DNA of 64,000 nt from Babylonia areolata (taxonomy: Eukaryota; Mollusca; Gastropoda; Neogastropoda; Buccinidae): NCBI RefSeq assembly GCF_041734735.1, contig NC_134882.1, positions 21,505,765-21,569,764 of the forward strand, read 5' to 3'. The notes under the pieces are model-generated. The model saw nothing but the letters and a program-made list of their open reading frames with translations. It was not told the DNA's origin and did no database searches. The translations under genes and the position numbers were made by a program. This document shows, piece by piece, positions 23,565-36,872 of the stretch; position 1 is the stretch's first letter, and every line of letters starts with the position of its first letter.

Positions 23565-24050
23565 AACCGTCTCAAAGTCTGTGGCCATTCACGCCCTGCT
23601 CTCATGGTGACCTCAGTTTTGATACCCCTCCACTTCCGTGCTTGTGGTGAGTCCTGTCAATGTCTTCAGTGTCGGCAGATTCATGGGGGGCTGTTGTTTG
23701 AGGGACGTGCTGGCGGTCTCCACTCTGGGAGGGACGCTCACTCAGTCTGGCTTCATGACTAAGTCATTATTGTCGTTAGTACGGGGCTTAGTAGGTGGTG
23801 TCCTAAGTATGTTAAATCAGAACAGACACCACTGAACACCATCAAAGTGACTCAGCAGCAGTGCAGTGTCTCCTCTGGTGTGTGGCCTCCTGGCCACCTA
23901 ACATCGATGGTTCCCTGCGACTGCCGACGCTGGAACAGTGACGGACGAACCCGGGTGTGGCCGTGTATGGGGGAATCTAAATGAGCGGCATGGGAGGAAT
24001 GCCACTGAAACGGTGCAGATGATGAGGCAGAAAAAAAAGAAGTTGTAATC
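23565..24050. other. Possible dispersed repeat, unclassified
   Basis: GC-richer sequence than its surroundings, following the SINE tail directly (CTGTGGCCATTCACGCCCTG onward), and without an open frame of note. I suspect a repeat because of the composition but see no second copy in the window. Confidence 0.3.
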
Positions 24051-24430
24051 TTTCCTGTGGAGTAACGTCGGTCTATTAGATCTTGTCTGGTTCACGGAAC
24101 AATCAGCTTAACTGTCCCCATTAAACCACGAGAAGTTTGAGTATGGCCAGCAGCAGGGGTCACAAGAGTGATTAGAGGGATCTGCTGCCTTTAGTTACCA
24201 GCAGTCCCCCCTCACCTCCCCCTCCCCAGCTCTGCCTAATCACTCTTCCCCAAGGGATCCAATTAACCAGCACCGTGCCTGCCTGCCTGCTTTTACAGCG
24301 GAGTTATCTCCCCCTTGGGCCACTCTCTTGTCCTGGAAATCGGATTACTGCAACCCTACAGGGTGGGTGGTTCAGTGACATCCACTGGTGGGTTGTTTTT
24401 TTGTGTGTTTTTTTGTGTGTGTTTTGTTTG
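24051..24430. other. Spacer, nothing recognised
   Basis: Mixed sequence with a GTTTTTTTG-rich stretch near 24395-24430. No gene. Confidence 0.4.
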
Positions 24431-24434
24431 GTGT

Positions 24435-24625
24435 CTGGCCTTCTTCCCCCCTCCTAGCCCCCTCTGCACTACCCCCCCCCCCCCTCCGCCACCTCCCTGT
24501 CCTCCTGTTCTTCCTCCTAGCCCCCTCTGCACTCCCCTCCACCCACCTGTCCTCCTCCTTCCCCCCTCCTAGCCCCCCCCACCCCCCCTGCACTCCCCTC
24601 CACCTCCCTGCAACACTCCCTGTCC
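24435..24625. repeat. C-rich degenerate repeat
   Basis: About four copies of CCTCCTAGCCCCCTCTGCAC with variable C runs and CACCTCCCTGTCCTCC spacers. Confidence 0.85.
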
Positions 24626-24854
24626 TCCAGGGAACCAGTGGAGGAGGGAGGGGGGAGGGGGGCGCGCGGGGGTAAGGGGGATCAACAGTTAGACACAAGT
24701 CCTTCCCTCCTTCACCCTCTCCCCCATCCTCTTTCCCATCATGGGTTGTGGGGTGGTGATTTTTCATTAATGGCTTCCTGTAAGTTCATTTCATGGTGGA
24801 AGGGTGGGTACTTCAGTAGAAATCAACATCCGTTTTTTCTCTCTCTCGTGATGA

Positions 24855-25095
24855 GCCTGAAGGCAAGTTCCTGCATACTAGGTGTTTTAAACAACAGAGT
24901 TATCAACAGTTTCTGCACACTGGGCGTTTAAAACAGTCATCAATGGTTTCTCCACACGGAGTGTTCCAAACAGGCTCACTGATATTCCTGAACACTTTTG
25001 TGTTTCGACATTTTAGCTAATGATAGTTTCTGTACACTATGCGTTTTAAACAACTAAGTCATTGACAGTTTCTGCACATTGATTTAAACAGTTTT
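24855..25095. repeat. Degenerate about 45-bp repeat, 5 copies
   Basis: Copies of AGTTTCTGCACACTGGGCG followed by TTTAAACAACA. Heavily diverged, an old array. Confidence 0.75.
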
Positions 25096-25129
25096 TCTTC
25101 TTCTTTTTTTCTCTGTTAGTGTTTTTGTT

Positions 25130-25290
25130 TTACGACTCAATTGGATTTTTCTACAGAATTTTGCCAGAGGCAACCCGTTTATCACTGTGGGTTCTTTTAC
25201 ATGCGCTGGGTGCATGCTATACACAGGACCTCGGTTTATTGTCATCCAAATGACTAGCACCCAGACCAACACTCAAGCTCTTGTGGAGTG
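25130..25290 (-). mobile_element. SINE-A body fragment, inverted
   Basis: TTGCCAGAGGCAACCCGTTT, TGTGGGTTCTTTTACATGCG and ATCCAAATGACTAGCACCCA on the plus strand are the reversed SINE-A body. The tail and tRNA head are missing. Confidence 0.82.
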
Positions 25291-25901
25291 GGGGTGGGGG
25301 TTCGGGGGGGTTAAAAATCCCTAGTCCGTACATGGGAATCAACCACTGAAGACCAGCTTCCTTGTTGAGCATGTGCCACTGCTACTGCTTCTCTGTGTTT
25401 GTCAACCCACTCTGCCTGTATGTCTGTCCCTTTACTCCTCTGCCCCCTCCTCTACATACTGCCCCCCTCCCCCTCCCTGGCTCTAATTCTCCTTTCAAGG
25501 AAGGAATGGAGGGGGTCGGGGCGCCTGGGAGGTGAGGGGGCACAAAGCCAACAAGCCTTCTCGGTGTTCCTACAACACAAGGCGAAGAAGATAGGAGAGG
25601 AGGCCAGGAGATATTGTGTGTGTGAGTCAGGGGTGGGGGGTGGGACGGGGGTTGAGTGGGGGGGGGGGGGGGGAGGAAGGTGGATACAGACAAAGACAGG
25701 GAACATGGCCAAGGAAAGAAGGGAAGCTTCCTATCTCCTTGACATTTCTGCTGACCTGGCTGTTTCCACCCCTGTCTGTCTGTCTGTCTGCCTCAGCCAG
25801 CCACTGGACATGTTGGGGGCGGAACGTGTGGGTCATTTCATGGAGGGTGAGGGCTGGGGGTGGAGGTTGTGGTTGGGACGGGGAAGATCGATGTTGCAGG
25901 G

Positions 25902-25943
<42 letters not shown>

Positions 25944-26250
25944 TCTCACACGTGCGCATATATGCAGGACTGTGAGAATGTGTCTATTGTATGTTTCTGT
26001 ATGTGCATCCATTTCCACATACAAAATCGAATAGAAGAGAGGGTCAGGTAAACAAAAACAGACAGGCACACTCACTTAACAAACACATGCTCACATGCAC
26101 GCACACCACAAACATCAACTGGGAAATAACATGAAAGAAAAAAAAAACAGAAAGAAAGAGGAGAAAACAATCTGGTATCTACAGCAGACCATCTCTCATC
26201 ATCATGGAAATGAGATTCCTTAGGGCCGCTCCCCCAGCCTGCCTCCCTCC
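25291..26250. other. Spacer with G-rich and GT microsatellites
   Basis: G-run at 25655-25675, (GT)n at 25901-25940, unique sequence between. Overlapping open frames here are low complexity and not supported. Confidence 0.5.
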
Positions 26251-26254
26251 AGCC

Positions 26255-27760
26255 TCCCCCCACCCAACACACCATCACCTCTCTTTCCCATCAGGAACCA
26301 ACACCCCCCCACACCATCACCACTCTCTGCAGGAACCAACACCCCCCCACACCATCACCACTCTCTGCAGGAACCAACACACCCCCACACCATCATCTCT
26401 CTTTCTCTGCAGGAACCAACACCCCCCACACCATCACCTCTCTCTGCAGGAACCAACACCTCCCACACCATCACCTCTCTCTGCAGGAACCAACACACCC
26501 CCACACCATCACCTCTCTCTGCAGGAACCAACACACCCCCACACCATCACCTCTCTTTCCCATCAGGAACCAACACACCCCCACACCATCACCTCTCTTT
26601 CCCATCAGGAACCAACACCCCCCCACACCATCACCTCTCTCTGCAGGAACCAACACCCCCCACACCATCACCTCTCTCTGCAGGAACCAACACCTCCCAC
26701 ACCATCACCTCTCTCTGCAGGAACCAACACCTCCCACACCATCACCTCTCTCTGCAGGAACCAACACCCCCCACACCAAAACGTCTCTTTCCCATCAGGA
26801 ACCAACACACCCCCACACCATCACCACTCTTTCTCTGCAGGAACCAGCACACCCCCACACCATCACCACTCTCTGCAGGAACCAACACACCCCCACACCA
26901 TCACCTCTCTCTGCAGGAACGAACACCCCCCCACACCATCACCCTCTCTCTGCAGGAACCAACACACCCCCACACCATCACCTCTCTCTGCAGGAACCAG
27001 CACACCCCCACACCATCACCCTCTCTCTGCAGGAACCAACACACCCCCACACCATCACCTCTCTCTGCAGGAACCAACACACCCCCACACCATCACCTCT
27101 CTTTCCCATCAGGAACCAACACCCCCCCACACCATCACCTCTCTCTGCAGGAACCAACACCCCCCCACACCATCACCTCTCTTTCTCTGCAGGAACCAAC
27201 ACACCCCCACACCAACACGTCTCTTTCCCATCAGGAAACAACCCCCCCCCCACACACACACACCATCACCACTCTCTGCAGGAACCAACACACCCCCACA
27301 CCATCACCACTCTCTGCAGGAACCAGCACACCCCCACACCATCACCTCTCTTTCCCATCAGGAACCAACACCCCCCCCCCCCCCACACACACACCATCAC
27401 CTCTCTCTGCAGGAACCAACACACCCCCACACCATCACCTCTCTTTCCCATCAGGAACCAACACACCCCCACACCATCACCTCTCTTCCTCTGCAGGAAC
27501 CAACACCCCCCCCCCACACCAACACGTCTCTTTCCCATCAGGAAACAACCCCCCCCCCCCCCACACACACACACACACCATCACCACTCTTTCTCTGCAG
27601 GAACCAACACCCCCCCACACCATCACCACTTCTCTGCAGGAACCAACACCCCCCCCCCGCCCCCCCCCGCACACACACACACCACCACCACCTCTCTTTC
27701 CCATCAGGAACCAACACCCCCCCACACCACCACCTCTCTTTCCCATATGTCAGCCAGACA
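26255..27760. repeat. About 38-bp minisatellite, about 38 copies
   Basis: Units: CAGGAACCAACACACCCCCA then CACCATCACCTCTCTCTG. Alternatives are TTTCCCATCAGG endings and expanded C runs. The plus strand reads CTCTCTCTGCAG/GAACC, like a tandem 3' splice site. A 525-codon open frame crosses it with varying frame-specific repeats. It is judged an artefact of low stop density. Confidence 0.95.
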
Positions 27761-28618
27761 GAATCACAGGAAAAGGAGTAGTGATGGACAGGGCAGACTA
27801 CAGGAAGTGATAGTGACCTAAAAATCACTGTGTCAGCCAGACAGAACAGGGAAGGGAGTAGTGATGGACAGGGCAGACTACAGGAAGTGATAGTGACCTA
27901 AAAATCACTGTGTCAGCCAGACAGAACAGGGAAGGGAGTAGTGATGGACAGGGCAGACTACAGGAAGTGATAGTGACCTAAAAATCACTGTGTCAGCCAG
28001 ACAGAACAGGGAAGGGAGTAGTGATGGACAGGGCAGACTACAGGAAGTGATAGTGACCTAAAAATCACTGTGTCAGCCAGACAGAACAGGGAAGGGAGTA
28101 GTGATGGACAGGGCAGACTACAGGAAGTGATAGTGACCTAAAAATCACTGTGTCAGCCAGACAGAATCACAGGAAAAGGAGTGGTGATGGACAGGGCAGA
28201 CTATAGGAAGTGATAGTGACCTAAAAATCACTGTGTCAGCCAGAGAGAACAGGGAAGGGAGTGGTGATGGACAGGGCAGACTACAGGTAGTGATAGTGAC
28301 CTAAAATTCACTGTGTCAGCCAGACAGAACAGGGAAGGGAGTAGTGATGGACAGGGCAGACTACAGGAAGTGATAGTGACCTAAAAATCACTGTGTCAGC
28401 CAGACAGAACAGGGAAGGGAGTAGTGATGGACAGGGCAGACTACAGGAAGTGATAGTGACCTAAAAATCACTGTGTCAGCCAGACAGAACAGGGAAGGGA
28501 GTAGTGATGGACAGGGCAGACTACAGGAAGTGATAGTGACCTAAAAATCACTGTGTCAGCCAGACAGAACAGGGAAGGGAGTAGTGATGGACGGGGCAGA
28601 CTATAGGAAGTGATAATG
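27761..28618. repeat. About 80-bp minisatellite, 11 copies
   Basis: Units: TGTGTCAGCCAGACAGAACA, GGGAAGGGAGTAGTGATGGA, CAGGGCAGACTACAGGAAGT, GATAGTGACCTAAAAATCAC. Most units are identical. Two carry the AGAATCACAGGAAAAGG variant. It begins inside the last unit of the previous array. Confidence 0.97.
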
Positions 28619-28639
28619 GGGAAGGAGGAGAGTGGAGAG

Positions 28640-28754
28640 AGGGAGGGGTGGGGGTAATGAGAAAGAGGAGGGGGAGGGGGGAGGAAGAGAGAATGAAAGA
28701 CAGAGGGAGAGAGAATGAGAGAGTGAGGGAGAGAGAGAGGATGAGAGAAAGGGA

Positions 28755-28790
<36 letters not shown>

Positions 28791-28795
28791 AGGCA
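28640..28795. repeat. Purine-rich (GA)n tract
   Basis: GAGAGA and GGGAGA runs, about 150 bp, almost all purine on the plus strand. Confidence 0.9.
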
Positions 28796-29810
28796 GAGAG
28801 ATGAATAAAGAGAAAGAGAGCCGAAATCAATGACTCCAACAGAAAAAAAGAGAAGCCTAACAGAGACAGACAGACAACACATATAGAGAAAAGAGACAAA
28901 GGAAACATCATGATATGCAGAAACAGCATCAGGAGCACACACAGCACTGAGACACACAGACACTGTTATGTTTCAAAAAGTTTCTGAACCAACACAACTC
29001 CAGTCCATCACAAGCAGTTACCTTGCACACACACACACAGACACAGACACACTCACACACACATACACACACACACAACATAAACACTCATGCACACACA
29101 TACAGTGTATGTGTACATCCCCTTCTTTCCCTCTCTATTCAACCCACACACACTCACACACACTAGAGAAAAACACAAGGGATGACAGACAGACAGACAA
29201 TGAGAACACACAAGTTCCCACAATATCATGAGGTAAGACTGTGTTGGGGGCAGGGCCTTGTGGGCGTGAAGATAAATGTCCCTTTCTGACAGGCTCAGAT
29301 TGAAGTCTGCCTCCCGTTTCCATGGTCGCACCATAATACACACCCCCACCCCTAACACAAACATACACAACCTCATATATTATTGCTGTGAATAACTGGT
29401 ATCATCCTGTAACGTCATCCCACCCTTTCCAATCTCCCTATCTCATTTTCTTTTCTATTTGTTCAAATTACTTTTTTAACAGTAGATGTGGTGTAGTGTA
29501 TGTGATCAGTCCACACAGTTTAGACAACTTGAAACTCTACTAAAACTCAAATTACTTTTACCCTCAATTCAGAAAGAAAAAACAAAACAACAACAACAAC
29601 ACCCCCTCACCCTCCCCAAAAAACAAACCACAACAACCCCAAACCCATCTCTATCTTCTTGTCATTCTGTTTTCTCTTTCCATCTGTTGTGTCCTCTAAA
29701 CTGGTCTCCCACCCATCCTTCTGTCTTCCATTCTCCACAGTCCCTCATGTCTCACTCCTCTCAGTCTGTCTCATTTTCTTTCTTAATAATCTTTTTAATT
29801 AGAAACACCC
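28796..29810. other. Spacer with CA tracts
   Basis: CA-rich at 29022-29160. A minus-strand stretch at 29230-29330 is briefly open but lacks splice sites and homology. CAA-rich at 29580-29640. No gene called. Confidence 0.45.
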
Positions 29811-29814
29811 TTCA

Positions 29815-30225
29815 TTTGGTCTTCTGTTTGATCTCTCCTGATGACCTGGTCTTCTGTTTGATCTCTCCTGATGACCTGGTCTTCTGTTTGATCTCTTGAA
29901 CTGGTCTTCTGTTTGATATCTCCTGATGACCTGGTCTTCTGTTTGATATCTCCTGATGACCTGGTCTTCTGTTTGATCTCTCCTGATGACCTGGTCTTCT
30001 GTTTGATCTCTCCTGATGACCTGGTCTTCCGTTTGATCTCTTCTGATGACCTAATCTTCCGTTTGATCTCTTCTGATGACCTGGTCTTCTGGCTGATCTC
30101 TTCTGATAACCTGGTCTTCTGTTTGATCTCTTCTGATGATCTGGTCGTTAATTTGATCTCTTCCGATGACCTGGTCTTCTGTTTGATCTCTCATGATGAC
30201 CTGGTCTTCAGGTTGATCTCTTCAC
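29815..30225. repeat. 30-bp minisatellite, 13-14 copies
   Basis: Units: GTCTTCTGTTTGATCTCTCC then TGATGACCTG. The 30-bp length gives a ten-residue open repeat (LVFCLISPDD) on the plus strand; not taken as a gene. Confidence 0.96.
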
Positions 30226-30390
30226 AACACATAAAGTTCATTTCAATGGGGAGTTGGGGAATAGGTAATTGAGAGTTAAAAAAAGAAAAAATCATTTTCA
30301 AGTAGACAAACACTGTCATGAAGCGTAGCAAAGGACAATTCACACTAATATCACAAGTATCAGAATGGAATGCTGGATGCAACTTGGAAG

Positions 30391-30800
30391 CCAACTTCAG
30401 CGTGTACGCTCTGAGCCCAATTTAAAAACTCTATACAGAAAGCGAGAAAGCTCTGACACGGACTCGTCGTCATCAGCTCCCATCAGTGCAGGCAAATTAT
30501 GAGTCTTGTGAGTCTTGGACTCAACCGGAAAGAACTTGTTGCATAAAGCTACATAAGCTGAACAGACAAACAAAACATGGTTTTCATCTTTGATTTCAAG
30601 CTTACACATTGGGCATAGTATCTGCTGAGGGGATAAATCTGCTCAGTACCGAAACCTATGAGAGTTAATGGGTGAAAAGCCAAATCTGAATTGAGCATAT
30701 GCAATCTCGTAATAGTGTAACTGTTTACCGTCCATGCATGGCTCAACCTTGAATATTCTTTTGAACTGGGCATAAATTTCAAAGCGTTGGCTAGTCTGTA
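30391..30800 (-). mobile_element. LINE C-terminal fragment
   Basis: The minus strand reads QLHYYEIAYAQFRFGFSP, NSHRFRY, a stop, ILCPMCKLEIKDENHVLFVC, and SRFLYRVFKL. The CPMC..HVLFVC zinc-knuckle block after an AxAQFRFG motif looks like the C-terminal end of a LINE polymerase ORF. The family assignment is tentative. One in-frame stop near 30642. Confidence 0.55.
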
Positions 30801-30941
30801 TCCGAGGGAGGGAGGGAGAGAGAGAAACAGAGAGAGAGAGAGGGGTAGGGAGAGAGAGATGGAGGAGGAGAGAGAGAGGGGGGAGTAGCAAGAGGCAGGA
30901 GGTAGAAAAGGAGGCAGTGTGGATTACAGACAGAGAGGACA

Positions 30942-33852
30942 AGACACAGTCTCTCAGCACAACAAGACAGTCTCTCTGCACAACAAGACAGTCTCTCTCT
31001 GCACAACAAGACAGTCTCTCACCACAACAAGACAGTCTCTCAGCATAACAAGACAGTCTCTCAACACAAGACAGTCTCTCAGCACAACAAGACAGTCTCT
31101 CAACACAAGACAGTCTCTCAGCATAACAAGACAGCCTCTCAGGACAAGACAGTCTCTCAACACAACAAGACAGTCTCTCAGCACAACAAGACAGTCTCTC
31201 AGCACAACAAGACAGTCTCTCAACACAAGACAGTCTCTCAACACAACACAACACAACAATACAGTCTCTCAGCACAACAAGACAGTCTCTCAGCATAACA
31301 AGACAGTCTCTCAGGACAAGACAGTCTCTCAACACAAGACAGTCTCTCAGCACAACAAGACGGTCTCTCAGCATAACAAGACAGTCTCTCAGCACAACAA
31401 GACAGTCTCTCAGCACAACAAGACAGTCTCTCAGCACAACAAGACAGTCTCTCAGCACAACAAGACAGTCTCTCAGCACAACAAGACAGTCTCAGATCTC
31501 TCAACACAACAAGACAGTCTCTCAGCACAACAATACAGTCTCTCAGCACAACAAGACAGTCTCTCAGCACAACAATACAGTCTCAGATCTCTCAACACAA
31601 CAAGACAGTCTCTCATCACAACAAGACAGTCTCTCAACACAACAATACAGTCTCTCAGCACAACAAGACAGTCTCTCAGCTAAACAATACAGTCTCAGAT
31701 CTCTCAACACAACAAGACAGTCTCTCAGCACAACAAGACAGTCTCTCAACACAACAATACAGTCTCTCAGCACAACAATACAGTCTCTCAGCACAACAAG
31801 ACAGTCTCTCAACACAACAAGACAGTCTCTCAGCACAACAATACAGTCTCTCTCTGCACAACAAGACAGTCTCTCAGCACAACAAGACAGTCTCTCAACA
31901 CAACACAACACAACAATACAGTCTCTCAACACAACAAGACAGTCCCTCAGCACAACAATACAGTCTCTCAACACAACAAGACAGTCTCTCAACACAACAA
32001 GACAGTCTCTCAACACAACAAGACAGTCTCAGATCTCTCAACACAACAAGACAGTCTCTCAGCACAACAAGACAGTCTCTCAACACAAGACAGTCTCTCA
32101 GCACAACAAGACAGTCTCTCAACACAAGACAGTTTCTCAGCACAAGACAGTCTCTCAGCACAACAAGACAGTCTCTCAACACAACAAGACAGTCTCTCAG
32201 CACAACAAGACAGTCTCTCAGCACAACAAGACAGTCTCAGATCTCTCAACACAACAAGACAGTCTCTCAGCACAACAATACAGTCTCTCAGCACAACAAG
32301 ACAGTCTCTCAGCACAACAATACAGTCTCAGATCTCTCAACACAACAAGACAGTCTCTCAGCACAACAATACAGTCTCTCAGCACAACAATACAGTCTCT
32401 CAGCACAACAAGACAGTCTCTCAGCACAACAATACAGTCTCAGATCTCTCAACACAACAAGACAGTCTCTCAGCACAACAAGACAGTCTCTCAACACAAC
32501 AAGACAGTCTCTCAGCACAACAATACAGTCTCTCTCTGCACAACAATACAGTCTCTCAGCACAACAAGACAGTCTCTCAACACAACACAACACAACAATA
32601 CAGTCTCTCAACACAACAAGACAGTCCCTCAGCACAACAATACAGTCTCTCAACACAACAAGACAGTCTCTCAACACAACAAGACAGTCTCAGATCTCTC
32701 AACACAACAAGACAGTCTCTCATCACAACAAGACAGTCTCTCAACACAACAATACAGTCTCTCAGCACAACAAGACAGTCTCTCAGCACAACAATACAGT
32801 CTCAGATCTCTCAACACAACAAGACAGTCTCTCATCACAACAAGACAGTCTCTCAACACAACAAGACAGTCTCTCAACACAACAAGACAGTCTCTCTCTG
32901 CACAACAAGACAGTCTCTCAGCACAACAAGACAGTCTCTCAACACAACACAACACAACAATACAGTCTCTCAACACAACAAGACAGTCCCTCAGCACAAC
33001 AATACAGTCTCTCAACACAACAAGACAGTCTCTCAACACAACAAGACAGTCTCTCAACACAAGACAGTCTCAGATCTCTCAACACAACAAGACAGTCTCT
33101 CAGCACAACAAGACAGTCTCTCAACACAACAATACAGTCTCTCAGCACAACAAGACAGTCTCTCAACACAACAAGACAGTCTCTCAGCACAACAATACAG
33201 TCTCTCTCTGCACAACAATACAGTCTCTCAGCACAACAAGACAGTCTCTCAACACAACACAACACAACAATACAGTCTCTCAACACAACAAGACAGTCCC
33301 TCAGCACAACAATACAGTCTCTCAACACAACAAGACAGTCTCTCAACACAACAAGACAGTCTCAGATCTCTCAACACAACTAGACAGTCTCTCAGCACAA
33401 CAAGGCAGTCTCTCAACACAAGACAGTCTCTCAGCACAACAAGACAGTCTCTCAGCACAACAAGACAGTCTCTCAACACAAGACAGTCTCTCAGCACAAC
33501 AAGACAGTCTCTCAGCACAACAAGACAGTCTCTCAGCACAAGACAGTCTCTCAGCACAAGACAGTCTCACAGCACAACAAGACAGTCTCTCAGCACAACA
33601 ACACAAGACAGTCTCTCAGCACAAGACAGTCTCTCAGCACAAGACAGTCTCACAGCACAACAAGACAGTCTCTCAGCACAACAAGACAGTCTCTCAGCAC
33701 AAGACAGTCTCTCAACACAAGACAGTCTCTCAGCACAACAAGACAGTCTCTCAGCACAAGACAGTCTCTCAGCACAACAAGACAGTCTCTCAACACAAGA
33801 CAGTCTCTCAACACAACAAGACAGTCTCAGATCTCTCAACACAAGACAGTGA
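30942..33852. repeat. 21-bp minisatellite, about 135 copies, with higher-order structure
   Basis: Basic unit ACAGTCTCTCAGCACAACAA plus G. Variants include CAACACAAC, an AAG-to-AAT change and shortened 16-bp forms. A distinct CAGTCTCAGATCTCTCAACA junction recurs at 12 or so places, and blocks of about 290-360 bp are repeated (compare 32571-32700, 32933-33060, 33246-33370). Open frames up to 278 codons are artefacts. Confidence 0.97.
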
Positions 33853-34424
33853 AAACAGCTGACCATGCAGTCTGACTGTTAGCCACACCCCCTCAAAATC
33901 AATACACTGTCCCTGACTACTTTGCTGCAGCACTGTGAAATCAACAGTATGGGGCACACTCCATCCTCACATAGTATTCCATTCACGTTCCCTAACTGCA
34001 TTCCATTCCATCCCCCCCTCCCCCCTCTAGCTCGTCTCTCTCCTTCTCTCTCTCTCTCTTGCCGTCTCTCTCTGTGGCAATTCCTGTATCTCCCTTTCCT
34101 GCATTTCTGGAACCAGTATTTTTGATCTCAAAGTGCATAGACGCACTACTGCACAGAAATGGAGACATGTTGTAAAATGCAATTTTCTATCAATCAGTGA
34201 TTCTTCGCTTTTCCTGTTTCTGAAGTTGGAAGTATTCCTGTACCTGCTTTCCATTACCAGTACATTTCCATTCCGCTGTAACTTAGGTCAGTTTCAGTTT
34301 CAGTTAACTTAGGTCAGTGGATGAAAGAATGAAAAAAGAAAAGATGGGTGAATGAAGGAATGAATAAATTGATGAACGAATGGAGTCTTGATATTCATGA
34401 AACATTCACATCAACAGGCATTAT

Positions 34425-34425
<1 letters not shown>
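33853..34425. other. Spacer, nothing recognised
   Basis: Unique sequence with a CT-rich tract at 34030-34070. No gene. Confidence 0.4.

Positions 34426-34475
<50 letters not shown>
34426..34475. repeat. (CA)n microsatellite
   Basis: About 24 CA units. Confidence 0.97.
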
Positions 34476-34476
<1 letters not shown>

Positions 34477-34614
34477 GTCATCAAACACCTCTATCTCTGG
34501 GTCTGGAAGTATTCTGTGTCTTCTGCTGGTGGACTACACATGAATCTTGCAGGCACAATAAACTGATCCATCATTTGAATCAAACTGAGGACAACAAAAA
34601 CAAACCAAGGGAAA

Positions 34615-36872
34615 CAAAAAGGTGAGATAGAAATGAGGAAATGACACACACACAGCACATGGAATAACACAGACAAAAGGTGAGACAGAAATCAGGAAAT
34701 GACACACACACAGCACATGGAATAACACAGACAACAGGTGAGACAGAAATCAGGAAATGACACACACACAGCACATGGAATAACACAGACAACAGGTGAG
34801 ACAGAAATGAGGAAATGACACACACAGCACATGGAATAACACAGACAACAGGTGAGACAGAAATGAGGAAATGACACACACACAGCACATGGAATAACAC
34901 AGACAACAGGTGAGACAGAAATCAGGAAATGACACACACACAGCACATGGAATAACACAGACAACAGGTGAGATAGAAATGAGGAAATGACACACACACA
35001 GCACATGGAATAACACAGACAAAAGGTGAGACAGAAATCAGGAAATGACACACACACAGCACATGGAATAACACAGACAACAGGTGAGACAGAAATCAGG
35101 AAATGACACACATTGCACCTGGAATAACACAGACAACAGGTGAGACAGAAATGAGGAAATGACACACACACAGCACATGGAATAACACAGACAACAGGTG
35201 AGACAGAAATGAGGAAATGACACACACAGCATGTGGAATAACACAGACAAAAGGTGAGACAGAAATGAGGAAATGACACACACACAGCACATGGAATAAC
35301 ACAGACAAAAGGTGAGATAGAAATGAGGAAACGACACAGGCAGCACACAGAATAACATAGACAAAAGGTGAGACAGAAATGAGGAAATGACACACACAGC
35401 ACATGGAATAACACAGACAAAAGGTGAGACAGAAATGAGGAAATGACACACACACAGCACATGGAATAACACAGACAAAAGGTGAGATAGAAATGAGGAA
35501 ACGACACACGCAGCACACAGAATAACATAGACAAAAGGTGAGACAGAAATGAGGAAATGACACACACAGCACATGGAATAACACAGACAACAGGTGAGAC
35601 AGAAATGAGGAAATGACACACACAGCACATGGAATAACACAGACAAAAGGTGAGACAGAAATGAGAAAATGACACACACAGCACATGGAATAACACAGAC
35701 AAAAGGTGAGACAGAAATGAGAAAATGACACACACAGCACATGGAATAACACAGACAACAGGTGAGTCAGGAATGAGGAAATGACACACACAGCACGTGG
35801 AATAACACAGACAACAGGTGAGATAGAAATGAGGAAACGACACACGCAGCACACAGAATAACATAGACAAAAGGTGAGACAGAAATGAGGAAATGACACA
35901 CACAACACACGGAACACAGACAAAAGTGAGACAGAAATGAGGAAATGACACACACAACACACGGAATAACACAGACAAAAGTGAGACAGAAATGAGGAAA
36001 TGACACACACAGCACACGGAATAACACAGACAAAAGGTGAGATAGAAATGAGGAAATGATAGACACAGCATGTGGAATAACACAAACAAAAGGTGAGATA
36101 GAAATGAGGAAATGACACACATTGCACCTGGAATAACACAGACAAAAGGTGAGATAGAAATGAGGAAATGACACACACAGCACACGGAATAACACAGACA
36201 AAAGGTGAGATAGAAATGAGGAAATGACAGACACAGCATGTGGAATAACACAAACAAAAGGTGAGATAGAAATGAGGAAATGACACACATTGCACCTGGA
36301 ATAACACAGACAAAAGGTGAGATAGAAATGAGGAAATGACACACACACAGCACGTGGAATAACACAGACAAAAGGTGAGATAGAAATGAGGAAATGACAC
36401 ACACAACACACGGAATAACACAGACAAAAGGTGAGACAGAAATGAGGAAATGACACACATTGCACCTGGAATAACACAGACAAAAGGTGAGACAGAAATG
36501 AGGAAATGACACACATTGCACCTGGAATAACACAGACAAAAGGTGAGACAGAAATGACACACATTGCACCTGGAATAACACAGACAAAAGGTGAGACAGA
36601 AATGAGGAAATGACACACACAACACACGGAATAACACAGACAAAAGTGAGACAGAAATGAGAAAATGACAGACACAGCACATGGAATAACACAGACAAAA
36701 GGTGAGACAGAAATGAGGAAATGACACACACAGCACATGGAATAACACAGACAAAAGGTGAGATAGAAATGAGGAAATGACAGACACAGCACATGGAATA
36801 ACACAGACAACAGGTGAGATAGAAATGAGGAAATGACAGACACAGCATGTGGAATAACACAGACAACAGTGC
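34615..36872. repeat. About 54-56-bp minisatellite, about 41 copies
   Basis: Units: AGGTGAGACAGAAATGAGGA, AATGACACACACAGCACATG, GAATAACACAGACAACA. Variants (TTGCACCTGG, GCACACAGAATAACATAG) recur in blocks, showing higher-order duplication. The plus strand carries CAG/GTGAGA in each unit. The 734-codon minus-strand open frame here is composed only of shifted versions of the repeat. Confidence 0.97.

Noticed and set aside
26204-27781. 525-codon Pro/His/Thr-rich frame
   Set aside because: Product of a stop-poor 38-bp minisatellite, without a consistent repeat register.
29230-29340. Minus-strand coding-like stretch (VRPWKREADFNLSLSERD)
   Set aside because: No matching splice sites with a compatible phase, no recognisable family, and short length.
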